Of a stretch of DNA of 64,000 nucleotides, positions 8,257-15,333 are shown piece by piece. The notes below the pieces were generated by a model. The model saw nothing but the letters and a program-made list of their open reading frames with translations. It did no database searches and had not been told where the DNA came from. Source of the DNA: Sphingomonadaceae bacterium (GTDB taxonomy: Bacteria; Pseudomonadota; Alphaproteobacteria; Sphingomonadales; Sphingomonadaceae); assembly GCA_020850455.1 (NCBI GenBank), contig JADZEQ010000005.1, positions 222,873 to 286,872 of the forward strand, written 5' to 3'. Numbering within the stretch: the stretch's first letter is position 1; each line of letters opens with the position of its first letter. A program made the translations under genes and the position numbers.

Positions 8257-8628
8257 GTGGCCAGGCCAAGCGAGCAGAGCAACCGTGTGTATTGGGAGAC
8301 GCTCTCGACCTTCAAGAGCTGCGACCGCGTCGAGGCTTGGTTCCAAGGGTGTCGCAGCAGGCAGCTGCCCGGTGCACGGTCGAACAGTGCGTAGCGGACG
8401 TCAGCAAAGTCGAAGTGCGGCTGGTTGCCTATGCTGATCTCGGCGCAGCGGCTCCATCTCGATTTCATATTGCACCCATTCCCTCTCCCTCATGCGAATT
8501 CGATCAAGGCGATTGTGCGGCTCGATCAGAAGCACTTGGCAATGGCGGGCGCATTGATCGATGACATCCGCAACCTGATCGAAGATACCTTTGGCGAGAC
8601 CCCACTCTGCGCCTTCAAGGATCAGTAG
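8257..8628 (+). pseudogene. Small protein gene with apparent compensating frameshifts
   Basis: A GTG at 8257 opens a frame (start of the product VARPSEQSNRVYWE) that meets a TAG at 8392. Protein-like sequence then continues in the next frame (VADVSKVEVRLVAYADLGAA) and returns to the first frame near 8450 (RLHLDFILHPFPLPHANS), ending at 8628 with ETPLCAFKDQ. Joined, this would give a protein of about 123 residues. Two opposite single-base changes, or two sequencing errors, would explain it. The end overlaps the start of the next gene. No family is recognised, so the claim rests only on the protein-like look of the three segments. Confidence 0.45.
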
Positions 8629-9469
8629 GGTCGTCGCGGCACTCGAAAAGGTCCAAGGCGATGATCTTGCCGCTGATCGCACTACCCAGGCTTTGCCCTA
8701 TCTGGTCGGCTGGCTACAGAGGGACGACGAGTTCCCAAGGGCTGCTCTGTCGCCGATCTATGGTGGGTTATTGACCCTCTTTGCGCTCGGAAGTGGTCGC
8801 GGATCAACTATTTACGAGTCGAGCCAAGTGTTGGTTGAAGGGCTTCTGGCCTCGGGCCTAGACCAAAGGACCTATCGTGACCTGATCGCCGACATCGACG
8901 AGATCGCCGGTGACGGCTTTGGCGTCGATATGATCTATTGGGTTCTAGAACTCGTCGAAAGTTTTATGAACGCCGCCACGCCGGATGCGAGTGCCCGCGA
9001 GACGTTCCTCCATCGCATTCTTGCGCGCATCGTTCCAATCTATGGCCGACTTACCAGCATTCAGCGGATCGCGGTCAGATTGTTGTCGAGCGAACTCGGC
9101 TGGTCGCCGCCGGTAACACCAGCAACCGATGTCGAACCCGTGGATGATGGGTTGGCTAGCCGCCTGGATGGTTTGCGCATCGCCATCTATTCGATGACCG
9201 ATTCCTCAAACCGTCAAGCCAAGGCTGTGCTGGAGGAGATCTCGCCGTCCGTCGTAGTCGATACAAATGCCGATCACGGCGGGAGCCCCCGGCTGCGCGC
9301 GCTTGCGGAGAATTCCGATCTCTTCGTGATAACCTGGTCATCGGCAAAGCACGCAGCTACGGATTTCATTCGTGAGCATCGCGGCAGCCGAACATTGCTC
9401 TATTCGCAAGGGAAGGGATTCTCTAGCATCATACGATCTATTGAGTCCCATCTGTTGAAAAAGGCATGA
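8591..9469 (+). CDS. Unrecognised protein of the FRG cassette
   Basis: The 292-residue product is not assigned to a family. The last 100 residues form a compact alternating pattern (LRIAIYSMTDSSNRQAK, then SPRLRALAENSDLFVITW, SAKHAATDFIREHRG, LLYSQGKGFSS). This resembles, from memory and unverified, the C-terminal domain of some large phage-defence-island proteins such as DpdD. The first part (to about residue 170) is helical. The only start near the frame opening is a TTG at 8591 with no clear ribosome-binding site, and the next in-frame ATG is at 8935. The gene may therefore have lost its start, or be fused by frameshift to the preceding frame. Confidence 0.6.
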   Translation: MARPHSAPSRISRVVAALEKVQGDDLAADRTTQALPYLVGWLQRDDEFPRAALSPIYGGLLTLFALGSGRGSTIYESSQVLVEGLLASGLDQRTYRDLIADIDEIAGDGFGVDMIYWVLELVESFMNAATPDASARETFLHRILARIVPIYGRLTSIQRIAVRLLSSELGWSPPVTPATDVEPVDDGLASRLDGLRIAIYSMTDSSNRQAKAVLEEISPSVVVDTNADHGGSPRLRALAENSDLFVITWSSAKHAATDFIREHRGSRTLLYSQGKGFSSIIRSIESHLLKKA

Positions 9470-9500
9470 TAACTGAAGTTGAATCTGTCAGGTATAGCGC

Positions 9501-9640
9501 TCACTGGAACGGTAGCTTCTCCAGATCCGAAGCCCAAACCTGCCGGACTTCAATCGGCCCAACATTCGCCATCCGGAATGTCGCGTTCGGAGCAAACGCC
9601 TTCAGCCGGTTAATGTCACGAATGTCTCCAAATCAGACAT
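9501..9640 (-). pseudogene. Fragment of an unidentified gene
   Basis: On the minus strand a short ATG frame (MSDLETFVTLTG) runs into a stop. The adjacent frame continues as protein-like sequence (LKAFAPNATFRMANVGPIEV, then RQVWASDLEKLPFQ) to a stop at 9501. A single-base change would join them into a protein of about 45 residues. It directly follows the DUF5681 pseudogene and probably belongs to the same decayed module. The family is not recognised. Confidence 0.3.
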
Positions 9641-9648
9641 GCAGATAC

Positions 9649-10163
9649 TCACGACCGCACCACCCACCATTTCGGCCAGTTGACCTTCCATGGCGTCCGG
9701 GTTGCGGCATAAACCTCCCTCTGTTCTTCGATAGTTAACTGCCGCTGGCCAAGGCGTTGGAGCGCCACCTCGACAAGCCACGGCTCGATCTTGAGCTTGG
9801 CGCTGGGCCGGAACCGGTCGACCTTGCGGGCCATTTTGAGGGCAGCCAGTTCGCACGCCAGTGTCCCTACCGATTTTGGAACCCAGACGATTTCACGGAT
9901 TCCGGTCTGACCAGAGCGACTATGCAGTGCTCTGGCATCATCTATCGCCGCCATGGCGACGCGGCTGCCTGACCGTCGCCTTCGAGCCCTTTGCGCGTGA
10001 CGTGCAGCAAGAATGCCTCGGATGCGGATAGCTGGCGCTCGCGGCCATCCTCTCGCACCGTGACCTTTTGGCCAAGGACGGCATCATAAGGCGCCTGATT
10101 GCGTTTTCCGCGCGGACGGCCTTTGGGGTTGCCGGACCGGCCCTTGGTGAAGCGGTGCTCCAT
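9649..10163 (-). pseudogene. DUF5681 protein, frameshifted
   Basis: The start MEHRFTKGRSGNPKGRPRGK at 10163 is the standard N-terminus of DUF5681 proteins, small basic proteins found in phage-derived regions. The frame breaks near 9955 at a run encoding GDGQAAA. The family-typical continuation (MAAIDDARAL to PWKVNWPKWWVVRS) lies in another frame and ends at 9649. A single missing base explains the break. The intact product would be about 171 residues. Confidence 0.7.
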
Positions 10164-10186
10164 CGGCGGCTTTCTAAACCTGCCGC

Positions 10187-10705
10187 TCAATCGCTCGCGT
10201 CCGGCCATGCGATGGTGGCAGCATCGCGCGTGAACATGCCGCAACTGTCGAGGTAGCGGCGGGCCATGGAGCGCGGGCGCATGCGCTTGATGGCGGCTTC
10301 TACCGCCCATTTTTCCATGACATAGCGCTCATTGCCATTTTTGGACCAGAAACGCTCGTCGGGTGTGATGATGCCCAGGATCAACAGCGCCTTGTCCGCA
10401 TTGCGCATAGCATGCTCACGGCGCATCGTCACTTTGGCGTGCGATGCCCGCCGCGACGCAAGCCACTGCTCACGCTTGGCAATCATCTTCAACACCGCGC
10501 GTCGTGCCGGCTTGTTGCCGGCGAGCGCCGACTGGTAGGTTTTGAGCTGCAGCCCCTCTTCAATGCTGAGGTCGCGCGGCGCGCCATTTTGCACCACGGT
10601 GATCCTGCGGTCGAAGATGATATCGAACGCCGACGCTTGGACAGGTTTGGCCTTGCGCGGCCGGCCCCTGGGGTTGCCCGACATGCCTTTGACGAAGCGG
10701 CTCAC
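10187..10705 (-). CDS. DUF5681 domain protein
   Basis: The 172-residue protein begins MSRFVKGMSGNPRGRPRKAK, the glycine- and arginine-rich start of DUF5681, and continues with the FDIIFDRRITVVQNGAPRDL strand region. Unlike its neighbour at 9649-10163, the frame is intact. Proteins of this type lie near terminase and methylase genes in prophages and gene transfer elements of alphaproteobacteria. Their function is unknown, though a DNA-binding or packaging role has been supposed. Its start overlaps the methylase remnant end by four bases. Confidence 0.75.
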   Translation of the reverse strand: MSRFVKGMSGNPRGRPRKAKPVQASAFDIIFDRRITVVQNGAPRDLSIEEGLQLKTYQSALAGNKPARRAVLKMIAKREQWLASRRASHAKVTMRREHAMRNADKALLILGIITPDERFWSKNGNERYVMEKWAVEAAIKRMRPRSMARRYLDSCGMFTRDAATIAWPDASD

Positions 10706-11570
10706 GGTCCTTCGGATCCCGGCTCGAGGATGGGTGTGCCGCCCGTCATTGCCACCCAGCGGTCGATTGCAACATCGACATAGGCCGGGTCGATATCAAC
10801 GCCGCAAAAGACCCGCCCGGTCCGCTCAGCCGCCAGCAGTGTCGTCCCCGACCCGAGGAAGGTGTCGAGGATAAGCTCGCCGCGCCGCGTCACATCCTGA
10901 ATGGCATCCGCGACCAGAGCGGTCGGTTTGACCGTCGGGTGGAGAGCAAGGTCATCGCGCCGGTTGCCGATGAATGAGTTGACCGAGGGATAGTCCCAGA
11001 CATTGGTTCGATTGCGTCCATGGCGTCCCAGCTCTACGGCATTGTGATGCGGCGCATCGCCAACGCGATAAACAAATACCAGTTCATGCTTCGAACGATA
11101 AAGCGACCCCATGCCGGCGTTGCTCTTGTTCCAGACGCACAGGTTGAGCAACTCGCCGAAAAGCGGGCCACAGGCCGCTGACACATCATCAAGGTGCCGC
11201 CAGTCCATGCAGATAAAGTGGACAGCGCCATTGCGCGACACATTGACCGCCGCGCCGATGGTTTCGGTGAGAAACGCACGGAACTGGTCGGTGGTCATCT
11301 CGCCGAGGCCATCGCAAAGTGGCCGTTGATCTTTACATTATAGGGTGGGTCAAGAAAGGCTGCATCAACCTGGCGACCCTTGCCGATCGCGCGCGCCAAA
11401 AAAGCCGGGTCGCGACTGTCCCCGCAGCCTATGCGGTGCGGGCCCAATACCCAGAGGTCACCGGGCCGGGTGCGGGGCATCATCGAGTACCGGCGCCGGA
11501 GGCCGTTCAATCGCCAGTGCCGCCCTCCGGTTCCGCTTCGCTCCACCTGCGGTCAACACTGGCGATGGAG
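10702..11570 (-). pseudogene. DNA-modification methylase (ParB-methylase type), truncated and frameshifted
   Basis: This is the C-terminal catalytic part of an adenine- or cytosine-N4 DNA methyltransferase. The DPPYN motif (FLDPPYNVKINGH) lies near 11345. The remainder, from MTTDQFRAFL at 11298 to LDTFLGSGTTLLAAERTGRV and a stop at 10702, is in another frame; one missing base after FAMAS accounts for the shift. A second shift near 11500 separates RPPAPVLDDA from TRPGDLWVLG. The usual N-terminal ParB-like domain is missing. Compared with what I recall of the family, some residues between NGH and FAMAS also seem lost. The gene is almost certainly inactive. Confidence 0.72.
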
Positions 11571-11750
11571 GCGTCAATGCACTAACAATCCGCACGGAGC
11601 ACTCGGTGGCGGCCGGTCACGTGCGTTCAATACAGGCTCGTTGGGCACAGCTGCAGGTAGGTTGGCATCGCGTGGTTTGGTAGTTGTCGGTATGGGGCTA
11701 CGAGTGAATGAGTTACTTTCTCTTACTCCAGAGGACTTTTGGTGCTGGCA

Positions 11751-12056
11751 ATGACCAAATTTGACTGTGAACGTATCATTCTCTCGATAGTCCGCGAGCA
11801 TATTTACAATGGCACCAATGTGTCACTGGATTCTCAAATATACTACGAATTAAAAATATATGGCGAAGAGCTATGCGAAATGATAGGAAAGACAGAGCGT
11901 CATTTTTTAATATACCTGTATGAGTTAAATTTAAATGACTTTGGACCCGGCGATAGCGGTATTAATTTTCATTTAATTTTCAAGCTTCTAAATGCATTTA
12001 AAAAGTACTCCGTGAAGGATCTTGTTTCAATTGTTTGCAACAAGGTAGGGATGTAA
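11751..12056 (+). CDS. DUF1493-like small protein, AT-rich gene
   Basis: The 101-residue product (MTKFDCERIILSIVREH to the C-terminal VCNKVGM) has the pattern LDSQIYYELKIYGEELCEMI followed by a Phe- and Tyr-rich half. This resembles DUF1493 proteins, small acidic proteins distantly like acyl carrier proteins. There is no Ser in the carrier-protein position that I can identify. The gene is markedly richer in A and T than everything around it, indicating recent transfer. The ATG at 11751 is preferred over a TTG at 11739. The stretch 11571-11750 before it holds only a short open tail ending LLSLTPEDFWCWQ at 11754, which I cannot place. Confidence 0.5.
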   Translation: MTKFDCERIILSIVREHIYNGTNVSLDSQIYYELKIYGEELCEMIGKTERHFLIYLYELNLNDFGPGDSGINFHLIFKLLNAFKKYSVKDLVSIVCNKVGM

Positions 12057-12437
12057 GATTGAGATCATGAACTGCATTCTATCATGACGCCTAGTGCGGG
12101 ATGATATAGATAAGAATTACGGTGATAGTGCACTTATCTCGCGCCTATCTTAGAACGCGATGAAGCGCTTGGCCGTCTGTCCTGCAGCCAGCCCAATGCC
12201 GTTGGCTCCGACACGGTTCCTGTGGGCGGGATCAATGTCGTTGCGGGAGCCGAAGGCGTTGCGGAGCAACATTATATTGGCGGCGCCACTCTCGCCAGCA
12301 GGGTGGCCTGCCCCCGCGAAGGCGGGGTGCACGGGCCGGGCAGCGACGAACCCCCTGTTTGGTATGAAGGGACGAGAAGCGCCGCCCTGCGGCCCCAGTG
12401 GGGCAGGCGTCAGACGGAGACGGGTGCTGGGGGTGTG
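12057..12437. other. Intergenic region between the island and tRNA-Ser
   Basis: This 381-base gap has no gene that I can support. A leftward open frame at 12150-12332 has no recognisable family and no ribosome-binding site. The region contains a strong hairpin at 12312-12327. The first 60 bases keep the AT-rich character of the preceding gene, and composition returns to the chromosomal type after about 12150. Confidence 0.5.
12312..12327. repeat. GC-rich hairpin CCCCGC-GAAG-GCGGGG
   Basis: Perfect 6-bp arms enclose a four-base GAAG loop. There is no T-tract, so this is more like a REP-type element of the kind scattered in sphingomonad intergenic regions than an intrinsic terminator. Confidence 0.45.
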
Positions 12438-12528
12438 TGGCGGAGCGGGAGGGATTCGAACCCTCGATACGGTTTTGCCGTATACTCACTTTCCAGGCGA
12501 GCGCCTTCGACCACTCGGCCACCGCTCC
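12438..12528 (-). tRNA. tRNA-Ser (anticodon GGA)
   Basis: The minus strand folds as a serine tRNA. The acceptor arms are GGAGCGG and CCGCTCC, the D-arm begins GCCGAGTGG, and the anticodon loop is CTGGAAA with GGA. A long variable arm and the T-arm GGTTCGAATCC follow. The 3' CCA is encoded at 12438-12440. Its 3' end faces the accessory island, the usual orientation for integration into a tRNA gene. Confidence 0.96.
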
Positions 12529-12606
12529 GCATGCGCTGGAAGCGGCTGCCCTAGGGAAAGCGCGCGCCATGTGCAAGCTTCATGCACATGCGTGTCGACG
12601 CTAAAT

Positions 12607-13236
12607 TTACCCGCGTTCAACCACAAAATAGGGGAGGGTGAGGCCGGAGATATTGACCGCTTCTTCGCGCACCATCGTGCTTTCCATACCGGGACGTGCG
12701 CGGGCAGCAGGGGTGAGTAAAATCTGTCCGCGTTCGGCGATATCTTCGCCCAATTTGCAGGCGAGGTTCATCTCATCCCCATAAACATCGGCATCATCGA
12801 TATTGAGCAGGCTGCCATAGCCGATGCCGATGGCGGCATAGAGCTGCGCATCCTCCGCCGCCAAGCTGTTGGCGGCGTCGAGCCTGCCGAGCATATCGCG
12901 TGCAGCGGCAAGCGCGGCGGGCGCATCGTCGAACAGCGCGTATAGATTGTCCGCTTCCACCTTGATGATGAGGCCGCCTGCCTCTGCCACCGCCGGGGTG
13001 CAGATGCGCCGCATTTTGTGGATGCGCAGCAAAAAGGCGATGATGCCGCGCTGCTGGGTAGTGCGCGTAAAGCCGCTCATATCGAGGATGAGGATGGCGC
13101 GCGTTTCACCGAATATCGCCTGAATATCGGTGCTTATCGCCTCCGCCCGGTCAGGGTTTTCGATAATCTCGCCGAGCAACCGGTCGAGCGTGGCGCGACT
13201 GTTGCGGCGGGCGAGCGGCCGGTCATCATCCATCAT
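12607..13236 (-). CDS. Class III adenylate/guanylate cyclase-like protein, single domain
   Basis: The 209-residue protein is essentially one cyclase domain. The first metal site is in LDMSGFTRTT near residue 52 and the second in IKVEADNLYALFDD near residues 90-104, where the Lys and Asp of the family are kept. In the late motif DVYGDEMNLACKLGE the transition-state Asn is present, but the Arg four residues later is replaced by Lys. There is no sensor or membrane domain. Activity may therefore be reduced or altered. It stands alone between tRNA-Ser and a divergently transcribed cyclophilin-like gene. Confidence 0.78.
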   Translation of the reverse strand: MMDDDRPLARRNSRATLDRLLGEIIENPDRAEAISTDIQAIFGETRAILILDMSGFTRTTQQRGIIAFLLRIHKMRRICTPAVAEAGGLIIKVEADNLYALFDDAPAALAAARDMLGRLDAANSLAAEDAQLYAAIGIGYGSLLNIDDADVYGDEMNLACKLGEDIAERGQILLTPAARARPGMESTMVREEAVNISGLTLPYFVVERG

Positions 13237-13328
13237 GGCGGGGCCTTTCTTGGCGAAAATTGCTGTTAGCGCATTGGCGCGAAAATCCCCCTTTCACAAG
13301 TGCGGCTTTCTTGGCAGTTTGCCGCGCC

Positions 13329-14285
13329 ATGAACCACCGCTACGCTGGCCGCACCACCATCACCCTATCGCTAACCCTCAGCGCTTTGGCACTTGGCCTT
13401 TCGCCCGCATTGGCGCAGCAGACGCCGCCGCCTGCCCCGTCGGAAATTGTTGCGGCGGCCCCGACGAGCGACTGGTTGGCGATCAGCCCCGATGATATTT
13501 TGATCATGACGCTGGCACCCGATGCTGCGGGCCATGCGCGACGCATCATCATCCAGTTGATGCCCGCGCCCTTTGCCAGCGCATGGACACACAATGTCCG
13601 CACGCTGGCGCGCGCATCCTGGTGGGATGGGCTAGCCATTGTGCGCTCGCAGGATAATTATGTCGCGCAATGGGGCGACCCGGATGGCGAGGATGCGGCA
13701 AAGGCACGCCCGCTGCCCACAGGGCTACACCCAACGACAGAGGCAGAATATGTGACAGCCGCGCCGGGGCTTGGCTTTACCGCTGCGCCGGTGCGCGACG
13801 CCTATGCAGAGCGGGTGGGCTATGTCGGGGGCTTTCCGGTTGCGGGCGATGCGACCAGCCTGTGGGGTGTCCATTGTTATGGTGCTGTCGGTGTGGGGCG
13901 CGGCATGTCGCCCGATGCGGGGACCGGCGCGGAACTATATGCGGTGAACGGCCATGCGCCGCGCCACCTCGACCGCAATATTGCGGTGATCGGGCGGGTG
14001 GTGGAGGGGATGGAACATCTATCCTCCCTCCCGCGCGGGACAGGGCCGCTCGGATTTTATGAAAACCCCGCCGAACGTACGACGATCTCCTCCATCCGGC
14101 TGGCGAGCAGCCTGCCCGCCGCACAGCAGCCGCATTTCCAATATCTTGGCACCAACAGCGCCAGCTTTGCCCGCTATATGGATGCGCGGATGAACCGGCG
14201 TGATCCCTTTTTCATTCGCCCGGCTGGTGGCGCCGATATTTGCAACATTGCCGTGCCGGTGCGGCGCGTGCCGGCGGCGGGTTAG
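13329..14285 (+). CDS. Cyclophilin-type peptidyl-prolyl isomerase-like protein, exported
   Basis: The 318-residue protein has a signal peptide (cleavage after SPALAQ near residue 28) and a cyclophilin-like fold. Markers are WWDGLAIVRSQDNYVAQWGDPDG near residues 98-120 and DRNIAVIGRVVEGMEHLSSL near residues 217-236. Several residues of classical cyclophilin active sites (the Phe and Trp/His pocket) are not obvious, so catalytic strength is uncertain. It probably acts as a periplasmic folding factor. The ATG at 13329 gives a proper signal peptide; an upstream extension to 13260 would not. Its stop overlaps that of the convergent small gene by four bases. Confidence 0.75.
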   Translation: MNHRYAGRTTITLSLTLSALALGLSPALAQQTPPPAPSEIVAAAPTSDWLAISPDDILIMTLAPDAAGHARRIIIQLMPAPFASAWTHNVRTLARASWWDGLAIVRSQDNYVAQWGDPDGEDAAKARPLPTGLHPTTEAEYVTAAPGLGFTAAPVRDAYAERVGYVGGFPVAGDATSLWGVHCYGAVGVGRGMSPDAGTGAELYAVNGHAPRHLDRNIAVIGRVVEGMEHLSSLPRGTGPLGFYENPAERTTISSIRLASSLPAAQQPHFQYLGTNSASFARYMDARMNRRDPFFIRPAGGADICNIAVPVRRVPAAG

Positions 14286-14419
14286 GGGGACGGTTTTTCC
14301 TCATCCTCCGTGCCAGCCGCGATTTGCCGTGCTTGCGCCTTGCGCCGCCGCAAATTGGCGCGCAATTGTTCGGCCAGTCGCGCCGCGCGGTCGTCATTCT
14401 TCGCTGGTGGTTGGGTCAT
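14282..14419 (-). CDS. Small basic protein of 45 residues
   Basis: The frame encodes MTQPPAKNDDRAARLAEQLR, a run of RRRKAQARQ and an acidic end EDEEKPSP. It is highly charged and probably helical, with no membrane segment or signal. It was picked out because it has an ATG start and a stop that overlaps the convergent cyclophilin gene by exactly four bases, a geometry seen at three other real gene pairs in the window. No function is known. Confidence 0.5.
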   Translation of the reverse strand: MTQPPAKNDDRAARLAEQLRANLRRRKAQARQIAAGTEDEEKPSP

Positions 14420-14459
14420 ATGCCCACGCTAAACGATAAGTGGCGGGTGGTGCAAGCGC

Positions 14460-14480
14460 GGTGCTTGACGGTGCTTGACA
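14460..14480 (+). promoter_or_regulatory. Tandem repeat with a perfect -35 element upstream of tRNA-Thr
   Basis: GGTGCTTGAC is repeated twice in tandem at 14460-14479, and the second copy completes a consensus TTGACA at 14475-14480. The -10 candidate at the usual spacing (CATAGG) is weak. It may be the tRNA-Thr promoter, about 70 bases upstream of the gene. Confidence 0.3.
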
Positions 14481-14518
14481 GGGCGGGGCGTGGCGGCCAT
14501 AGGCCGCGCCTGTCCACG

Positions 14519-14536
14519 GCGGGGCCTTCGCCCCGC
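14519..14536. repeat. GC-rich hairpin before tRNA-Thr
   Basis: GCGGGGC and GCCCCGC pair around a CTTC loop, ending 15 bases before the tRNA-Thr gene. It lacks a T-tract on either side. It resembles the REP-like hairpin at 12312 but is not the same sequence. Confidence 0.4.
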
Positions 14537-14551
14537 AGGCGGCCCATGGAT

Positions 14552-14626
14552 GCTGCTGTAGCTCAGAGGTAGAGCACTCCCTTGGTAAGGGAGAGGCCGA
14601 GAGTTCAATTCTCTCCAGCAGCACCA
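14552..14626 (+). tRNA. tRNA-Thr (anticodon GGT)
   Basis: Acceptor arms GCTGCTG and CAGCAGC, the D-arm GCTC-AGAGGTA-GAGC, the anticodon arm CTCCC-TTGGTAA-GGGAG with anticodon GGT, and the T-arm GAGAG-TTCAATT-CTCTC all pair fully. The CCA end is encoded. Confidence 0.97.
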
Positions 14627-14703
14627 TTTTTCAAATAATTGCGGGAAATGGCTGGCACGGGCGGGCGCAGCGCGTGCTGACATCATCAAATTTGGTAAGG
14701 AAA

Positions 14704-14778
14704 TGGTGGGCGTGGCAAGGATTGAACTTGCGACCCCTGCGATGTCAACACAGTGCTCTACCACTGAGCTACACGCCC
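14704..14778 (-). tRNA. tRNA-Val (anticodon GAC)
   Basis: On the minus strand, acceptor arms GGGCGTG and CACGCCC, the D-arm GCTC-AGTGGTA-GAGC, the anticodon arm CTGTG-TTGACAT-CGCAG with anticodon GAC, and the T-arm GCAAG-TTCAATC-CTTGC give a complete cloverleaf. The CCA end is encoded. It converges with tRNA-Thr, 77 bases away. Confidence 0.97.
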
Positions 14779-14860
14779 ACTCGTTTCGGGTCGGCGGTCG
14801 CTCTAGGCAAGCTGCCGGGGAATGGCAAGCCCCAATTGCGGCCCCAGTTGAGACCCCAGT

Positions 14861-15238
14861 TTAAGCGCTGCCCATTTGGCCATGGCGACCAAAAATCATA
14901 TCCACCTGTGCCACCAAATCCTTCAAGTGAAAGGGTTTGGAGAGCAAACGCGCATCGGGCATCGCGTCATTGGCCTGGAGTGCGACGGCGGCAAAGCCAG
15001 TGATGAACATGACCTTGGGCGCCGGATCGACCGCTTGCGCGCGCTGCGCCAGCGCGATGCCGTCCATTTCGGGCATGACGATGTCGGTCAGTAACAGGTC
15101 AAATGTTCCTGATTCGACAAAGCTCAACGCCTCCGTCCCGCTGGCGGCGGTGGTGACGTGATAGCCATTGCGTTCGAGCGCACGGCTGAGGTAGCCGCGC
15201 ATTGCATCATCATCTTCTGCCAGCAAAATGCGGATCAT
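14861..15238 (-). CDS. cpdR: Single-domain response regulator CpdR
   Basis: The 125-residue protein is a stand-alone receiver domain with the acidic pocket ILLAEDDDAM, the phosphorylated Asp in LLLTDIVMPEMDG, the FITGF switch region and Lys in LLSKPF. In alphaproteobacteria CpdR is phosphorylated through the CckA-ChpT relay. In its unphosphorylated form it primes ClpXP to degrade cell-cycle proteins. The ATG at 15238 gives the canonical MIRILLAEDD start; a TTG four codons earlier is less likely. It is divergent from the N-formylglutamate amidohydrolase gene, an arrangement conserved in the class. Confidence 0.88.
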   Translation of the reverse strand: MIRILLAEDDDAMRGYLSRALERNGYHVTTAASGTEALSFVESGTFDLLLTDIVMPEMDGIALAQRAQAVDPAPKVMFITGFAAVALQANDAMPDARLLSKPFHLKDLVAQVDMIFGRHGQMGSA

Positions 15239-15333
15239 CAGCCATCCCAATGCAAAAACATACCAAGGCTGCCAAATAGGACAATGCCCTTAATATTCCG
15301 TGCGCATGATTGCGCTTTTTGGCCATAAAGGCC

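Noticed and set aside
12312-12327. A Rho-independent terminator for tRNA-Ser
   Set aside because: No T-tract follows on either strand, so it is listed as a GC-rich hairpin instead.
12150-12332. A 60-residue leftward frame between the island and tRNA-Ser
   Set aside because: No family, no ribosome-binding site, and the first half spans the GC-rich hairpin, so coding is not supported.
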